DNA from: Maratus speciosus
Lineage: Eukaryota > Arthropoda > Arachnida > Araneae > Salticidae
Assembly (NCBI GenBank): GCA_963932465.1
Contig: OZ010791.1
Location: 618,085,800-618,149,799 of the forward strand
Direction: 5' to 3'
DNA length: 64,000 bases
The notes under the pieces are model-generated. The model was given only the letters and a program-made list of their open reading frames with translations. It had not been told where the DNA came from and did not search any database. Below are positions 1-11,243 of the stretch, piece by piece (the first letter of the stretch is position 1; each line of letters opens with the position of its first letter). Both the position numbers and the translations under genes were made by a program.

Positions 1-70
1 TTTCATCAAACATAACGGAAAGATCGCAAATTTCGTCAAAGGATCGCAGAAAAAATCCAAAGGATTATAT
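1..70 (+). repeat. Edge of a ~30-bp minisatellite array
   Basis: The first ~65 bases contain copies of a unit built around TTTCGTCAAAGGATCGCAGAAA. The same unit fills the arrays near 24.7-25.4 kb (same orientation) and 27.6-29.4 kb (opposite orientation). The array presumably continues to the left of the window. Confidence 0.7.
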
Positions 71-1294
71 TACTTTTATAAGGCAAATAATACTTTTTTC
101 ATTGCTAGTGCATATGTTATGCATTTTTGAGCATGTAAGAAAGAATACATCATAAAAATTGTAAAAGTTTTCAAAATTGACATGTTGGCAGGTATGTATA
201 TATATTTAATAGTAGAATAATATAAAGTTTTAAGTGAATCATCTGAGTTTGCAACAATGTGCATACACATATAAAAATCAATAAAATCTGATTTAAATTA
301 AATAAATCAGATTTTTCTTATTTATTGAAAGAAAAAAAGATTTTTATGAACCCTATCACTGTCGCTGATCATTTTTTATCTCTTAATAATTAGTTACACC
401 AAATTTAGCTTTTGAAGAAATAATGTACAGAACTACTTTTGATTCTGCCCGGTTAATTTATGAAAAAATTGTCTGCTTTATCTGATAAGTAGCACATATA
501 AACATATGTAGCACCACTAGTACTTGATGTTAATTGTATATAGAAAATGACGGAGGAAATGAAATTGTCCTCATAACCGAAGATTCGTCCTAAGCAGAGA
601 CGTATTAACGAGAATGTACCACATATTAAGCTAGCATTTAAATTGGGTAAAAACAAAGTAAAACTTCTTTAATTAATCTGTAATCATTGGAATCGCAGCA
701 ATTCTGGATTACAGACCATTTTTAAACTAGAATGCATTTAGATAAAAAATAATACTTTTTAAATCGTGATTTCTGATTTATAAATACTGAACAAATAACA
801 CAAATCACAAAAATGACAGATATAACACCTAAAATATTGCAAGTGAAGCTAATTTTCTAAAAAAGAAGCAAAATGTTAAAAAGAAATTTAAATTAAACTT
901 ACAATTTAAAAAAAAAATGATTAATTAACCTATTTACAAGTAGAACTTTAATATATAATGTTAATGTTAGAAAAAATCAAATATACACAAAAATTCACCT
1001 ACAAATAAATAACACTTAGAAATATCTAATTCAGACATAAATTGAAAACAATTTAATATTCTGAATCTATACTTCTTGATATTAAATATATATATTATAT
1101 GTATAACTCAGAAAGTTAGTGCAATTAATTTTAAAACGGAAAAAATTTTTACAAAGAAAAAAATAAGCAATATGAATAACTGTTTAAAATAAAAGTTTTC
1201 TGAAAATGCATTCTTGTATGTGTAGCGGCACCATCTTTTATCTTCAATTGAAAATAAAAACAAAGAAAAGAATAAAATGTCCGGATTAAAGATG
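71..1294. other. AT-rich intergenic stretch, nothing recognised
   Basis: This sequence is strongly AT-rich with many homopolymer runs. No open frame longer than about 70 codons looks coding, and no repeat boundaries were found. Confidence 0.5.
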
Positions 1295-2689
1295 TTATAC
1301 TACAGTGGTTCCCAAACTTTTTGACACGCGGAGCCCTTTTTAAAATGAATTTCTATGGTGGAGCCCTTAAACCTATCTTATCATATCATATGTTACAAGG
1401 TAATTTTGGTGCATTGCAACCAAGTACAGGAAGAGGCAACGGATAGTAATCTAACAGTTATGTATTGTCCCCCCAAAAAATTATATTTTGAAAATTTTAC
1501 TGTAATGTACAATTTATTTTCAATTATCATTAATACAGTTAATATTGCCAAAAGTTTACATACTTAGAAATTCCCCAAAATCTAGTAATAGAATTTGCTT
1601 CACAATAAATTTTACATTGTTAATGAGACGAACAATAACGCATAAACATTTAATGTAAGATTTTGTATAAATATCTAAATTCTGGTCCTGTTGCTGATAA
1701 TTCCAGGTGAATGTCGGATTCTGCATTTAATTTCGTTTTTGTAGCTGCATGAATCGTTTTAGAAAGGCAGCAAAACTAATTTTGCTTTCTTAGACAAGGT
1801 TATAACTTCATCTGAAAAATGACATCGAAAATCTGGCAGACTTTGATTGTGAAATACAATTAAACATACAGAGAATGTTACTCAAGTTTTTAAAATATTT
1901 CACGCCAGAATTTTTATTTTAAACTATTTAAATTTTTAATTTAACGTTAATCTATGTAATTTTTATTATATTTCTTTTGTGAAGAAATTCTGTTTCTAAT
2001 CAAAATATTTTCATTTGCTACAGGTCAAATTACCGGTTGTTGGCATATTCAGTATTAATTAACAATGAAATGTCTAACAACGAGGACCTCCTATTTCACT
2101 GAGTTTTGAACACATGTCAATAAACATTTAAAGTCGTCCAAAGCGTTCTATCGATTTTTTGGCAAACATTGTTTAAACCTAGTCTACCAAAGTTTTAGGA
2201 ATAAGGAAATTCGGGGGAAGACGCAAGATTGTTCCCAGTACTTTTATGTGTCAACAGATACAAATAATGACCGGCTTGTGTGATGAGTCTTGTCCCAGTA
2301 TGCACGTGGTTTGTGAATTTGCCATAACTTGTCGTCTTTAATGGCCGTTATTTTTTATTTTGGGAACATTTAATCGGGTGAGTAATGCTGTTATAATATT
2401 CTGTTGCTCATATTTAAAGTTTATAAATGGATGTTTTTTAAATAATTAGATATTAGCAATATAAGTGAGTTCCACATTCTGTTACACACACAAGGCAAAT
2501 AGAAGCGGTCATAATCTTGCGGTAATAGGGAAGATTATTATATTCCCCTATACTTGGGGGAAGACGCAACATGGTTCAGAAATAAGCTAAAATGAAGACA
2601 AAAATTAATTAATTCTTTTCTGTCCTCCAAATCACATTACCCAGTACTTATAGACACTTGATCACTCATTTTTCAAACCATTAAAAACA

Positions 2690-3458
2690 TATTGGCGACA
2701 AGCCTAGAACACTTGGATCAGCAGCAAGCCACATCATAAACTCCCAAGACTTCATTTCTGATCTCTTCTGAATACAGCTTGGAGCAAGGCAGCCACAGTA
2801 GGAAATGGCACTTCTGGGTTGTCAGCTACTGGGATTTATCCCCATAACCCACAAGCAATCCCAGAACATGCATTTGATATCTCTGAAGGGAGCTGTTGCT
2901 TCCACAAGCGGCACATATGACGAATAGGCCTACACCAGCAGTTGATTCCACAACAGATCATGTGGACCTATACTAGCAGTTGCTTCCAACAGCAGATCTA
3001 GTGGCAGTGGACTGTCACCAGCAGTTGCCTCCACCAGCACAAAAAAGGGATTTCTTGTCTAGAAACAATCACTCCTATTCCTCAGGTCAGAAAACCTAAA
3101 CCATCCGGGCATAAGGAAAAAGCAGTAGACGCCTTAACTGCATCAGAGTGAAGAAAAACTATGCTGGAAAAGATAAAAGAAAAGGTAGAGAAAAGGAAAA
3201 ATAAATAAAAAGAAAGCTCCTAAAAAACAGAAGTAAAAGAGACGTGTAAGCGCGTCTTCCTCAAGTGAAGAAATTCCTCTGGATACCAGTGGTGATAGTT
3301 TTGATGAGGATAATGATGATGATTTTTGCGCTGTATGTAAAGGATACATTTACGCTAAAAAAGTCTCAAGTGTGGTTGAATTCATTGCATCAAATACAAG
3401 AAATGGTTTCTTGATGATTGCAATGGTGATCATTTGCACTAGATGAAATGTTTTGCAG
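2690..3458 (+). pseudogene. pogo/Tigger (DDE_1) transposase C-terminal pseudogene
   Basis: From 2780 the plus strand reads WSKAATVGNGTSGLSATGIY followed by PHNPQAIPEHAFDISE. This is the characteristic tail of the DDE_1 domain in pogo/Tigger transposases, of the type 'AW..A......AF.ATGI.P.NP..IP...F'. It is followed by several in-frame stops, then PIPQVRKPKPSGHKEKA, a lysine-rich stretch, an acidic run (3292-3325) and CAVCKGYIYAKK. The last part resembles the small cysteine-rich tail found on some pogo transposases. Stops and frameshifts show it is dead. The frame is cut at 3459-3466 by the insertion at 3467-5033 and resumes for a few codons after 5042. The catalytic N-terminal half is not recognisable. 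The family assignment rests on motif memory, not on a search. Confidence 0.6.
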
Positions 3459-3466
3459 GCTTGTGC

Positions 3467-5033
3467 CAGGGTTGGGTTTTTGACGTCAAAAACTGGTTTT
3501 TGACATGACAAGCATCAAAAACTGGTTTAAACTGTCATAAACTGGTTTAAACCGTCAAAAACTGCCAAATACATGCAACACGCTAAAACATTTTAACAAT
3601 AGATAAACATTAAATAAGTCAATGATTTATGTGATCTTTTATTGAAATTGAATAATTTAAAAAATATATTATTTGCAATAAAATATTTTTTTTTTGGGGG
3701 GGGGGGGGGATTTTTTAACCAGAAGAAAATAATTTTGTACAATTAAATAATCCGGATTAATTTTACCCCGCAGCACACCACACGTTTAGCACATTTTTTT
3801 ACACCCAAAAGATTTTTGAGTTTAGAGTGTATGAAGCGTAAGAAAATAGTCTGTCTCTTAATTGATGCTGAGCTAGTAGGACTTGATAGCAAAAGCATTA
3901 CTAGATAAGCAAGTTTTGAAGCAGGCTCAAAAAGCAGTTGCATTTAGTGATACCTTTCCACCAAACAATGGAGTCCTCCCTATAGCACTGAAATAAGACT
4001 GGAAAGGGGATTCTTTAGCTTCATACACAATCAGTATGGGTAAGCATCCATAAACTCCCTCGGTAGCTCAAGCGTGAGCTGAATCAACTGATACAGCAGT
4101 CAACCCTTGCCCCTGATGGTTGGGATGCAAAGTATAAGCCAAACAATGGTATGGTTTCATGATTTGATCCCTTCTATCATGCACTTTTTCAATATGGGCT
4201 TACAGGAATTTTCTTTTAGATGACCGAGCCAATTTTGTTCAGTTTTAAAATCAAAAACATTTTTATATATTGAAAGAAAGCATGTTTGAAAAATATTTTG
4301 ACTTTAAGCTTTTTTTTTCTTTTTTAATTACTTCTCTTATTTTGTAAATGTTTAAAATTAATAATCCAATTTCAATTTTGAATGGAATGGTTATTGCCTA
4401 GATTAGAATAACATTGATGCACATTATCTTGTTGTATATACAAAAAAATCTATACTTTTCTAAGTTTTTTTCCCCATAAAGAAAAGCTAGCTAATGCTTT
4501 AAGCTCTCAAAAGTAAGTGAAATTAAAACGATTTTAAGTAAGAGAAAAAATGTACAGCTCAGGTGAGCTTAATGTCTACTTTTTAGAAAAACACAATTTT
4601 CCAAAAAAAAATTAAATAAAAATTTTACCCTGTTAAAAAGTTGTACTTAACAATAATACTTTACTATATACTAATTACTGATATACAGTAAGAGTGAATA
4701 TAAAATATTACATGCAATGTTGTCATGTGTGACATTTAATTTGAATTTTTACAGATCAATTTAGTATTTGAGGTTTTTGACATGACGGTTTAAACTATGG
4801 TTTAAACCGACATAAACTGACACATCTCAAAAGCCTGCCAACCCTGTAATTATTACTAATACTATACACTAATTATACAATTACAGTAATAGTGAATTTT
4901 AAATATTACATCTAATGTGTGACATTTAATGTGAAATTTTACAGATCACTGTAAGTATTTGAGGTTTTTGACAAGGTTTTCGACAAGGGGTTTTTGACAT
5001 GACAGTTTAAACTGTCAAAAACCTGCCAACCCT
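3467..5033. mobile_element. Nonautonomous TIR element (hAT-like, 8-bp TSD) inside the pogo remnant
   Basis: The left end begins CAGGGTTGGGTTTTTGAC. The right end is the inverted form, GTCAAAAACCTGCCAACCCT. The octamer GCTTGTGC occurs directly outside both ends (3459-3466 and 5034-5041), consistent with an 8-bp target duplication. Both ends are rich in short palindromic TTTTTGAC/GTCAAAAA and GGTTTAAACC motifs. The right end is tandemly duplicated: ~4676-4852 and ~4855-5033 are diverged copies that both finish in CCTGCCAACCCTG. No transposase frame is seen. Confidence 0.75.
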
Positions 5034-6601
5034 GCTTGTGCCATTATTTATTTTTGGCAAAGTAAATTAAAAAAAAAAAAAAAAAAGATTTCAGTTTACA
5101 GATTTGTTTGTTTGACGATAGTTATTGTTAATTCACAAGTAATGTTCGAATATTAGTCTTATTTTTCTTATTTTCTGTAGTGTGGCATCTTTCCCGTATA
5201 TATGGAGGAACATGCCACAATTACATGACTTTATTTAACATTAAATTTCTCAATCATTTAAACCCTGGGAAAGGAATTAATGAGTGTACATAAACCAACT
5301 AACTATTAAAGAGTATCGTGGTGTATTTTTTATTTATCCTATCCTTTCAATTTTGGCTCTATTAAGCAAAACATTCTTATATGTGGTGTCTTCCCCCGAA
5401 TTACCTTATCCTGATTATTTCTATGTATTTTCTTTTGAAACTGGGTGTTGTTTGCAATCTTTTTGCACAAGAGGGAAGTAATCAATATCATCCTCTCCCC
5501 CACAATCCAAACAATACAAGTTTCATTTTAAAAGTAGATAAATACGTTTGGTATTTATCTACTTTTACCATTGAAAATTGTGACAGTTTTTCGTTGCAGT
5601 GAGAGATTCATTTATTTCATTTTACTAAATACATCCGCCAAAGGCGAAATTTGCATTTACCAGTCTTTAATATTTAAAAGTTTTGCCAATTGTGAGTTAT
5701 TGTTCTTTTAATATCACCATTGCATGCAGTTTAAACTAACGTGTAAACACACTTCCTCGACATAATCATCTTATTTCAGTCTTAGTGTGTTGGTTTGAAG
5801 AGATTTTCAAACAACATGATCCTGATAGCTTTGTGAACACTCTTTCAGACTAGCGTGGCTAAGTCACTTAATTTTGAGCCAAGTTCCCAAACACTTAAGT
5901 TATGCATAGTCCAGTCAAGTCCAATTTCGAGTAGCTCGTTTCAAAATCATAAAGTAAGACTTTAAACTCTACTAATCTGAACGGGATATTAGCATATGTA
6001 ACGGAAAATTGCTTATGAAATTGCACGTATGTCCACAGAAAGTTCATTATTTGTTTTAAAAAGTGGTGCGATAGCTTATTTTGAAGCACATATTATATTA
6101 ACCTTCATACTGAATAAATGAGGAGGCTTATTTTTCAAATCAGAATTATGACGCAGTTGAGCAGGAAATGTGTAGTTATTGGTTGAAACTTCATGGAAAA
6201 TCACACTGAGAGGAGTTGAGAAATTTAAAATGCCAAATTTTCGTTCAGAATGCAATTTCTCGCTTTCTTGCCTTAAATCTACATTTTGTTTCTTTATTTA
6301 ATGCATTTCGTGAGCGGAAAACGTAAAATTAGAGTAGTAGTAGAAAATTAATGTTTGCACCGGAAAGTTTTTACAGAAAAAAAAAAAAAAAACTTATTAA
6401 AGGAGTTCAGGGTTTATATATAGATAGATATAATTTATACATATTTTTATAGTAAAAGAATCTGTGCATATTTTTGAAAAAATTCCCTGCTTAAAGTGTG
6501 TTGGTTTCGTTATTTTTCCAAAGCGCGGCGGAGCCCCTTGAGAGTTAATGCGGAGCCCTCAGGGCTCCACGGAGCACAGTTTGGGAACCTCTGTTATACT
6601 A

Positions 6602-7248
6602 TATCAAAACAAAAAACACATTTCCATCAATTACCATAGATAGTTGTGTATGTGAATTTATTCATAGTATACAACATCTTTTAGTATCAAATATAATTCA
6701 GCTGGAAAATACATTACACAATTAAAAACTACCCTTAAGTTCACTCATGTGAAAACACCTCTCGCTAATGTTAATCATATGGGAGAATTACGTCATATGA
6801 CATAATCATATGGGAGTATTTTTTTTTACCTACTTTGTTTGCAAATCAATATTTTTAAATTATTTTTTTTTTACATTGGATAGTGGAGGTCGACCTCTAC
6901 AAAGGCTGTTTTTTACTTTTGATTTTGTTTATAGGTTTTTTTTTTAATTAGGATACTTTCACTTTCAAAATTGTTTTAAATACCTACTGTTACTAAATTA
7001 TTTAAGTGTACAAATAAGTCTTAAAAGTGTTTGTTTAAGACAACACAACAGCTGCATACAAGTAAATAACTATCTACTGATCATAAAAATGTGTTACGCT
7101 ATACACTATGTATTAGTGTTATCTGTTTGTTCTAAGGTAGACACAATATTATAAGTTATTTTTTTTTATGTACATGCAATATATTATGAATATTAATATA
7201 ACTCTCATCGAAATCAACAAAACAATAATTTCATGTGAATTAACAGAG
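6602..7248. other. Intergenic, downstream of LIAS
   Basis: AT-rich sequence between the hAT element and the LIAS polyadenylation signal. The motif ATCATATGGGAG occurs twice around a CATATGACATAATCATATG cluster near 6776-6815. Nothing else is recognised. Confidence 0.4.
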
Positions 7249-7254
7249 TTTATT
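7249..7254 (-). promoter_or_regulatory. LIAS: LIAS polyadenylation signal AATAAA
   Basis: On the minus strand an AATAAA hexamer lies about 50 bases after the LIAS stop codon (7304-7306). It is the first canonical signal there and probably sets the 3' end of the transcript just below 7249. Confidence 0.65.
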
Positions 7255-7303
7255 CAACTTCAATTAAATACATATTTACATAAAATTTCTATTAAAATAA
7301 CAA

Positions 7304-7362
7304 TTATTTCTCCATTTGTTGTGACAGTTTTTCCTTTATGAGATTTTTTATGAAGAATTCCC
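7304..7362 (-). CDS. LIAS: LIAS last coding exon (C-terminus)
   Basis: This exon encodes EFFIKNLIKEKLSQQMEK, followed by TAA at 7304-7306. It continues the codon split after ...SSYKA. The acceptor is TTTTGCAG directly above 7362. EFF.KNL directly follows RSSYKAG in animal lipoyl synthases, and the tail beyond it varies. Confidence 0.95.
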
Positions 7363-7453
7363 CTGCAAAAGAGTATAATAAAAATGTAACATAAACTCAG
7401 GAATTTACCCAGTCTTCAATACATAAAACACCTGAAGTACAATGCATATTTAC

Positions 7454-7565
7454 CTGCTTTATAAGAGGATCTGACTAGGGGACCACTGGCTGTGTATTTA
7501 AAGCCTAATTTATTTCCATATTCTTCCCAAAATTTATATTTTTCAGGCATAACATATTCAAACAC
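7454..7565 (-). CDS. LIAS: LIAS exon: [10 protein letters not shown]...[10 protein letters not shown]
   Basis: 112 nt, 37 codons plus one base. The acceptor is TTTATTTAG above 7565 and the donor GTAAAT below 7454. It carries the conserved [10 protein letters not shown] and [13 protein letters not shown] segments. The conserved RSSY serine near the C-terminus is present, so the auxiliary iron-sulfur cluster ligand is intact. Confidence 0.97.
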
Positions 7566-8044
7566 CTAAATAAAATTTGTAAGCTATATTAAGATAAAAA
7601 TTTAGTATGGACATTAACAAAAATATAAAATGCCTGAACAAATTAAGTATATAATTTTTTCACTGCATACAAATACAAAGGACAATTTAAAAACTTTAAG
7701 AGGATTCGTTACCCTTTATATCGTAAAAATATCAATTTTCCAAGAGTAGCTTTACTGTAAATTGATGCAATGTTTTACTTTGATAAATGCAAGATAGCAT
7801 TTTTATTTGTCGACTAGCAGGCTTCATCCACTATGCTGATCAGTATCTTCAAACAAACCGTGAATAAAACGAAATATATTGGGGAATTTGACCTTCTGTT
7901 TTAAAGCAATATGGACCTTTACATGCAATGTCCTGCCGCATTGGTTAAGGTGATGTGACGCTTTTGCACTGATATATTTTCTAATGTGGCAGGCAAAATT
8001 TGAGCTATGATATTTTGTTGTAGGATTTGGTAAAGAACAATAGA

Positions 8045-8704
8045 ATGATATACAATATACTAAAACGATCCCTGAATAATTATCCAACAATGCAAGTTTC
8101 ATCAAAATTCACCCAGAAGTTACTTTTTAAAAAGGCTAATCTTTCATAATCTGCCCCATCTAATCATAGAACTTTCCCCATAATTTATTAACTAAGCAAC
8201 ATACAACGATATGTCATATACTAAAGCCTTCCCTAAAAATTATCTATCAAATTGTGCAAGTTCCATCAAAATTCATTCAGCAGAATCTTTTAAAAGGGCA
8301 AATCTTTCATAATTGTTTACACCTGATTATAGAACTTTTAAAAAGGCTAATCTTGCTTAACTGGGTTCATCTGATTATAGAGCTTCCAAGAAAATAAGAG
8401 ACTAAAGAACATAAAATGATGTGTCATATACTAAAGCTTTCCTTAAAATATTATCTAACTACCACTGCAAGTTCCATCAAAATCCATTCAGCAGAATCTT
8501 TTAAAAAGGCTAAACATTCATAATGAGGTTCATCTGATTGTAAAACTTTCCCCATAATTCTATAAATAAACAACGCAGAATGGTATATTATATACTAAAA
8601 ACCTTCCCTGAAAAATTATCTAACAGTGCAAGTCTCATTAAGATCCATTCAGCAGAACTCCAAGTTATAAGCAGCCAGAATGCAATTCCCATTTGCATTT
8701 TATA
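8045..8704. repeat. Diverged tandem repeat, about four units of ~165-200 bp
   Basis: The phrases ATATACTAAA..CTTCCCT..AAATTATCTA, TGCAAGTTCCATCAAAAT, CATTCAGCAGAA and CTTTTAAAAAGGCTAA recur in the same order about every 165-200 bp. They start near 8045, 8215, 8427 and 8588. The units are clearly related but diverged and have unequal spacers. The mariner-like element inserted at the very end of the last unit. Confidence 0.75.
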
Positions 8705-8815
8705 TACAGGGTCATTCATAATTCCCTCCGGGGTTTCGAAACGTTATAGTAAAAAAACGAAGACGGATATGAAAAAAAGAAACATATGAAATTATTCCGA
8801 AACTATTTACATACA

Positions 8816-8853
8816 TTACAGGTGTTCTATGTGTGAACCCTTGGTCACACAGC
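8816..8853 (-). pseudogene. C-terminal end of the split mariner-like transposase
   Basis: On the minus strand this stretch continues the transposase frame that is broken at 17431-17435. It supplies the last ~11 codons and a TAA stop at 8816-8818. Bases 8849-8853 (ACAGC) are one copy of the duplicated target site. With the retrotransposon and one duplicate excluded, the frame is maintained at 349 codons including the stop and counting one internal TGA. Confidence 0.9.
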
Positions 8854-9741
8854 TGTGAGATGAAATCTCACATTTTTTTCCACCTATTCACCGGTCTGCA
8901 TCTGTGACGGTGTCGCAGCCGTGCTTTTTTTTTTTGTTGTTGTTTGTTTCTTTTCTTTTTCTCCCGTCTCTCTCGCTGACAACCTTAGCGTAGACCTGTA
9001 AGTTGGCTTTCCCCCAGTGCTTGCATACGCACGCCATTCATTCATTATTCTTCCCTTCCTTTTTCTCTCCGTGTTTCATCCGAGGCTGTAAGTGTGCGCA
9101 TGCTCAGTAGAAAACGGGCGCTTGCTATGATTTCAAACGAGTGACGTTTCGTTTCACGAACAAATTAGATTGCGTTACTTTTGGTTTCGCTTTCTCATTT
9201 GTTTTCCGAATACCGGTGGCTTTTGAATTTGGTCAATTGTTTTAAACCTCTCGCTTAATTACTTTTACGGGCCCCGTAGCGATGTTTATATACTGTCTCC
9301 CTTAATTTTTTTAGGCAGTTAAAGTTCTGACGGGATGTCCGAAACAACGATGTCGATATCTGGTTGTAGTTGTGCCATTTTTTTATCAACGAAGTTTTTG
9401 TTCTTCAGTTAAATATTCGATATTCTCTCGGGAATTTTTTTAATCTAAGTGCCGATATTTTCAAGAACAATTTACGGGTGATCAAAATTGAAAAATATTC
9501 ATCTTCATCTAAAAATATACTTAAATAAAGATTGATTTAATCTCAAGAAAGTGTAGTTCCTGTCTCTTCCTCAACACGGCTTGTTTCAAGTAAGATCTTT
9601 TCAATTTTCTCCTTTTCAAATGACCTAAAAGAACTAAGTGTAGGGTTATTGTCTCCATTTCTAAAAGAAGAATTTTTTACAACAAACTATTTCCAAAATA
9701 CGATCACAACAATTTGTGAATATTCTAATATTCACGTCACA
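8854..9741 (+). repeat. 5' LTR, 888 bp
   Basis: It starts TGTGAGATGAAATCTCACA, a perfect 8-bp inverted repeat around GAA, and ends TTCACGTCACA, giving the standard TG...CA ends. It differs from the 3' LTR at two positions in the poly-T tract near 8932-8935, at C/T near 9272, and at C/A near 9627. A possible TATA motif (TTTATATACT, ~9285-9294) and an AATAAA (9524-9529) are candidates for promoter and polyadenylation signals. Confidence 0.96.
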
Positions 9742-9746
9742 ATTCT

Positions 9747-9764
9747 TGGTGCCGACTTTGGAGA
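9747..9764 (+). other. Primer binding site
   Basis: TGGTGCCGACTTTGGAGA begins 5 bases after the 5' LTR. A TGG start complementary to a tRNA 3' CCA end is the standard layout for first-strand priming. The tRNA was not identified. Matching the complement (ending GTCGGCACCA) against the host tRNA set would settle it. Confidence 0.75.
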
Positions 9765-10274
9765 AATTCTTGAAAAATGCACCCTGGAATTATGAGAGAC
9801 AGAAATACTTATTTAATTAAAAAAAAATAATAATAATAATATGTTATAATGCTGTGATATTTTAATATTTTAGTCTGAAGCTGTTACTTTTTTTGAAGAG
9901 TTTATTTCAATATATTATTTTGTTGAACTTATATTTGTATTTGGGGAACAAATTGCTCATTTTTATGTACTTTGAAGAGATTTTTTTTCTGTTCTGAGAA
10001 GTAAATGGTAGGAAATATCTCCTTTTATTTTTGCAGAGCATGATTTTTCTTTCGATTGTATGAAGTGATGGAAGATATTTTTGTTCTTAGTATGCAAATA
10101 TTTTTACAATGACCTATAATTTTAGATTGTTTAAAGGGGCATATGGCAAATATTAAGGCACAATTTATTAGAACTATTGATGTATTTATATATATTGTTG
10201 AGATTAGTAATTTATTTGAATGCTGTTTGTTTGAATTATTGAATCATTTTTGAATTTTGTTGTGTTTATTCATC
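9765..10274 (+). other. Retrotransposon leader, non-coding
   Basis: AT-rich sequence between the primer binding site and gag. It contains no open frame and several upstream ATGs in other frames. A packaging signal may be here but cannot be recognised by eye. Confidence 0.5.
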
Positions 10275-11243
10275 ATGACGTCAAAAATTAAACCTCTAAG
10301 AATAATAGTGACACCTTTTTCGGGTGATCCCGAACTTTTAGATTTTTTTGCTGAGCAAGTTAAAGCGACCATTTCTTATTCTAACTGGAGTAATGAACAG
10401 GCACTTATTTTCCTCAAATCTAAACTCCCTGATCAGGCATTAAAATTTTATGTTTCCTCTAATGCATGTAAAAAGGCAACTTCTCCTGAAGACTTGTTTG
10501 ATATTTTTAGAAAACATTTTAAGACGGAGTCAGCTACCTCCATTGCTCTTAAATACAATAGTATAAAGTTTCTACCTTCAGAATCTATCCGGAATTTTGC
10601 TACAAGGTTAGATGATGTTGTTCGTAAACATTTTCCTCAGTTGCCTGATCCCTCCATTGAACAGATTCTAATATCAAAATTCACTGATCTCATCCCTAAT
10701 AATTTAAAAGTTCACATTCTTACACAACACATAGATTCGTTTGACAAAATGATTGAAGCTGCTGCTTCATATCAAGAGATTCTTGATTCTGTTCAAGCAC
10801 CTATAATTTCTAATTCGGTCCCACCTTCATACAGTATGTTACATAACTTACATGAACAACCTGAGGATTCTCTGTCTCATAATAGTCATTCTGCGGACTC
10901 ATCGGAGGTGTGTAACAAACCTCACACAGCTACTTCAGATGATAACTCATCTTGCGATACAGAGTCCAGGCACAATTCTTCCAGAAACATAAGACTTAGT
11001 CATCATTTCAAACATTCGTATAAACGAATTATTTGCCAGTGGTGCACAAGACCTGGACATTCAGCAAACAGATGTTTCAAATTGAAAGCAAATTTAACTT
11101 CCAAATCAAAACAAGCATCTTTTAAAAAACAGCATCACAACTCCTCAGATGATAAACCACATTCATCCGACTCTCGACATTCTTCCTCTAAAGTTTCGAC
11201 CTCCCGTCAGAACTACTCAAATAAAAATCCTCATAGGTACTGA
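10275..11243 (+). CDS. gag: gag polyprotein (capsid and nucleocapsid), 322 aa
   Basis: Gag forms the cytoplasmic particle that packages the element RNA. The chosen start is the first ATG in the open frame (MTSKIKPL...). The frame is open upstream but without a further ATG. The first ~180 residues resemble the capsid-type Gag of Ty3/gypsy elements (F.......W...AL..LKS.LP..AL.F). A serine- and histidine-rich linker follows. One CCHC zinc knuckle, CQWCTRPGHSANRC (C-X2-C-X4-H-X4-C), lies near residue 255, followed by a basic Ser/Lys tail, as in nucleocapsid domains. The frame ends at TGA 11241-11243. Pol continues in the same frame immediately after, so the stop would have to be suppressed to make Gag-Pol. 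Confidence 0.93.
   Translation: MTSKIKPLRIIVTPFSGDPELLDFFAEQVKATISYSNWSNEQALIFLKSKLPDQALKFYVSSNACKKATSPEDLFDIFRKHFKTESATSIALKYNSIKFLPSESIRNFATRLDDVVRKHFPQLPDPSIEQILISKFTDLIPNNLKVHILTQHIDSFDKMIEAAASYQEILDSVQAPIISNSVPPSYSMLHNLHEQPEDSLSHNSHSADSSEVCNKPHTATSDDNSSCDTESRHNSSRNIRLSHHFKHSYKRIICQWCTRPGHSANRCFKLKANLTSKSKQASFKKQHHNSSDDKPHSSDSRHSSSKVSTSRQNYSNKNPHRY

Larger units (their letters stand above)
2198..5411 (+). mobile_element. pogo/Tigger-like element, degenerate and interrupted
   Basis: Inverted copies of AATTCGGGGGAAGAC lie at about 2208-2222 and 5388-5402, extended outward by a near-match around GGAATAAGG / GGATAAGG. They probably mark the ends of a pogo-like element. A third, direct copy of GGGGGAAGACGCAA lies near 2554. 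Removing the inner insertion (3467-5041) leaves about 1.6 kb. The enclosed reading frame resembles the C-terminal part of a pogo-type transposase. The exact ends and target duplication were not established. Confidence 0.5.
1303..6593. mobile_element. hAT-type DNA transposon remnant, host of nested elements
   Basis: The ends are imperfect terminal inverted repeats. The left end reads CAGTGGTTCCCAAACT and the reverse complement of the right end reads CAGAGGTTCCCAAACT, followed on both sides by GGAGCCC motifs. Perfect 8-bp target duplications TTATACTA flank the element at 1295-1302 and 6594-6601. An 8-bp duplication with CAGNGGTTC ends is typical of hAT elements. No hAT transposase frame survives. 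Most of the middle is a later pogo-like insertion (~2.2-5.4 kb), which is itself split by another element. The outer 0.9 kb and 1.2 kb are what remains of the hAT copy. Confidence 0.85.
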
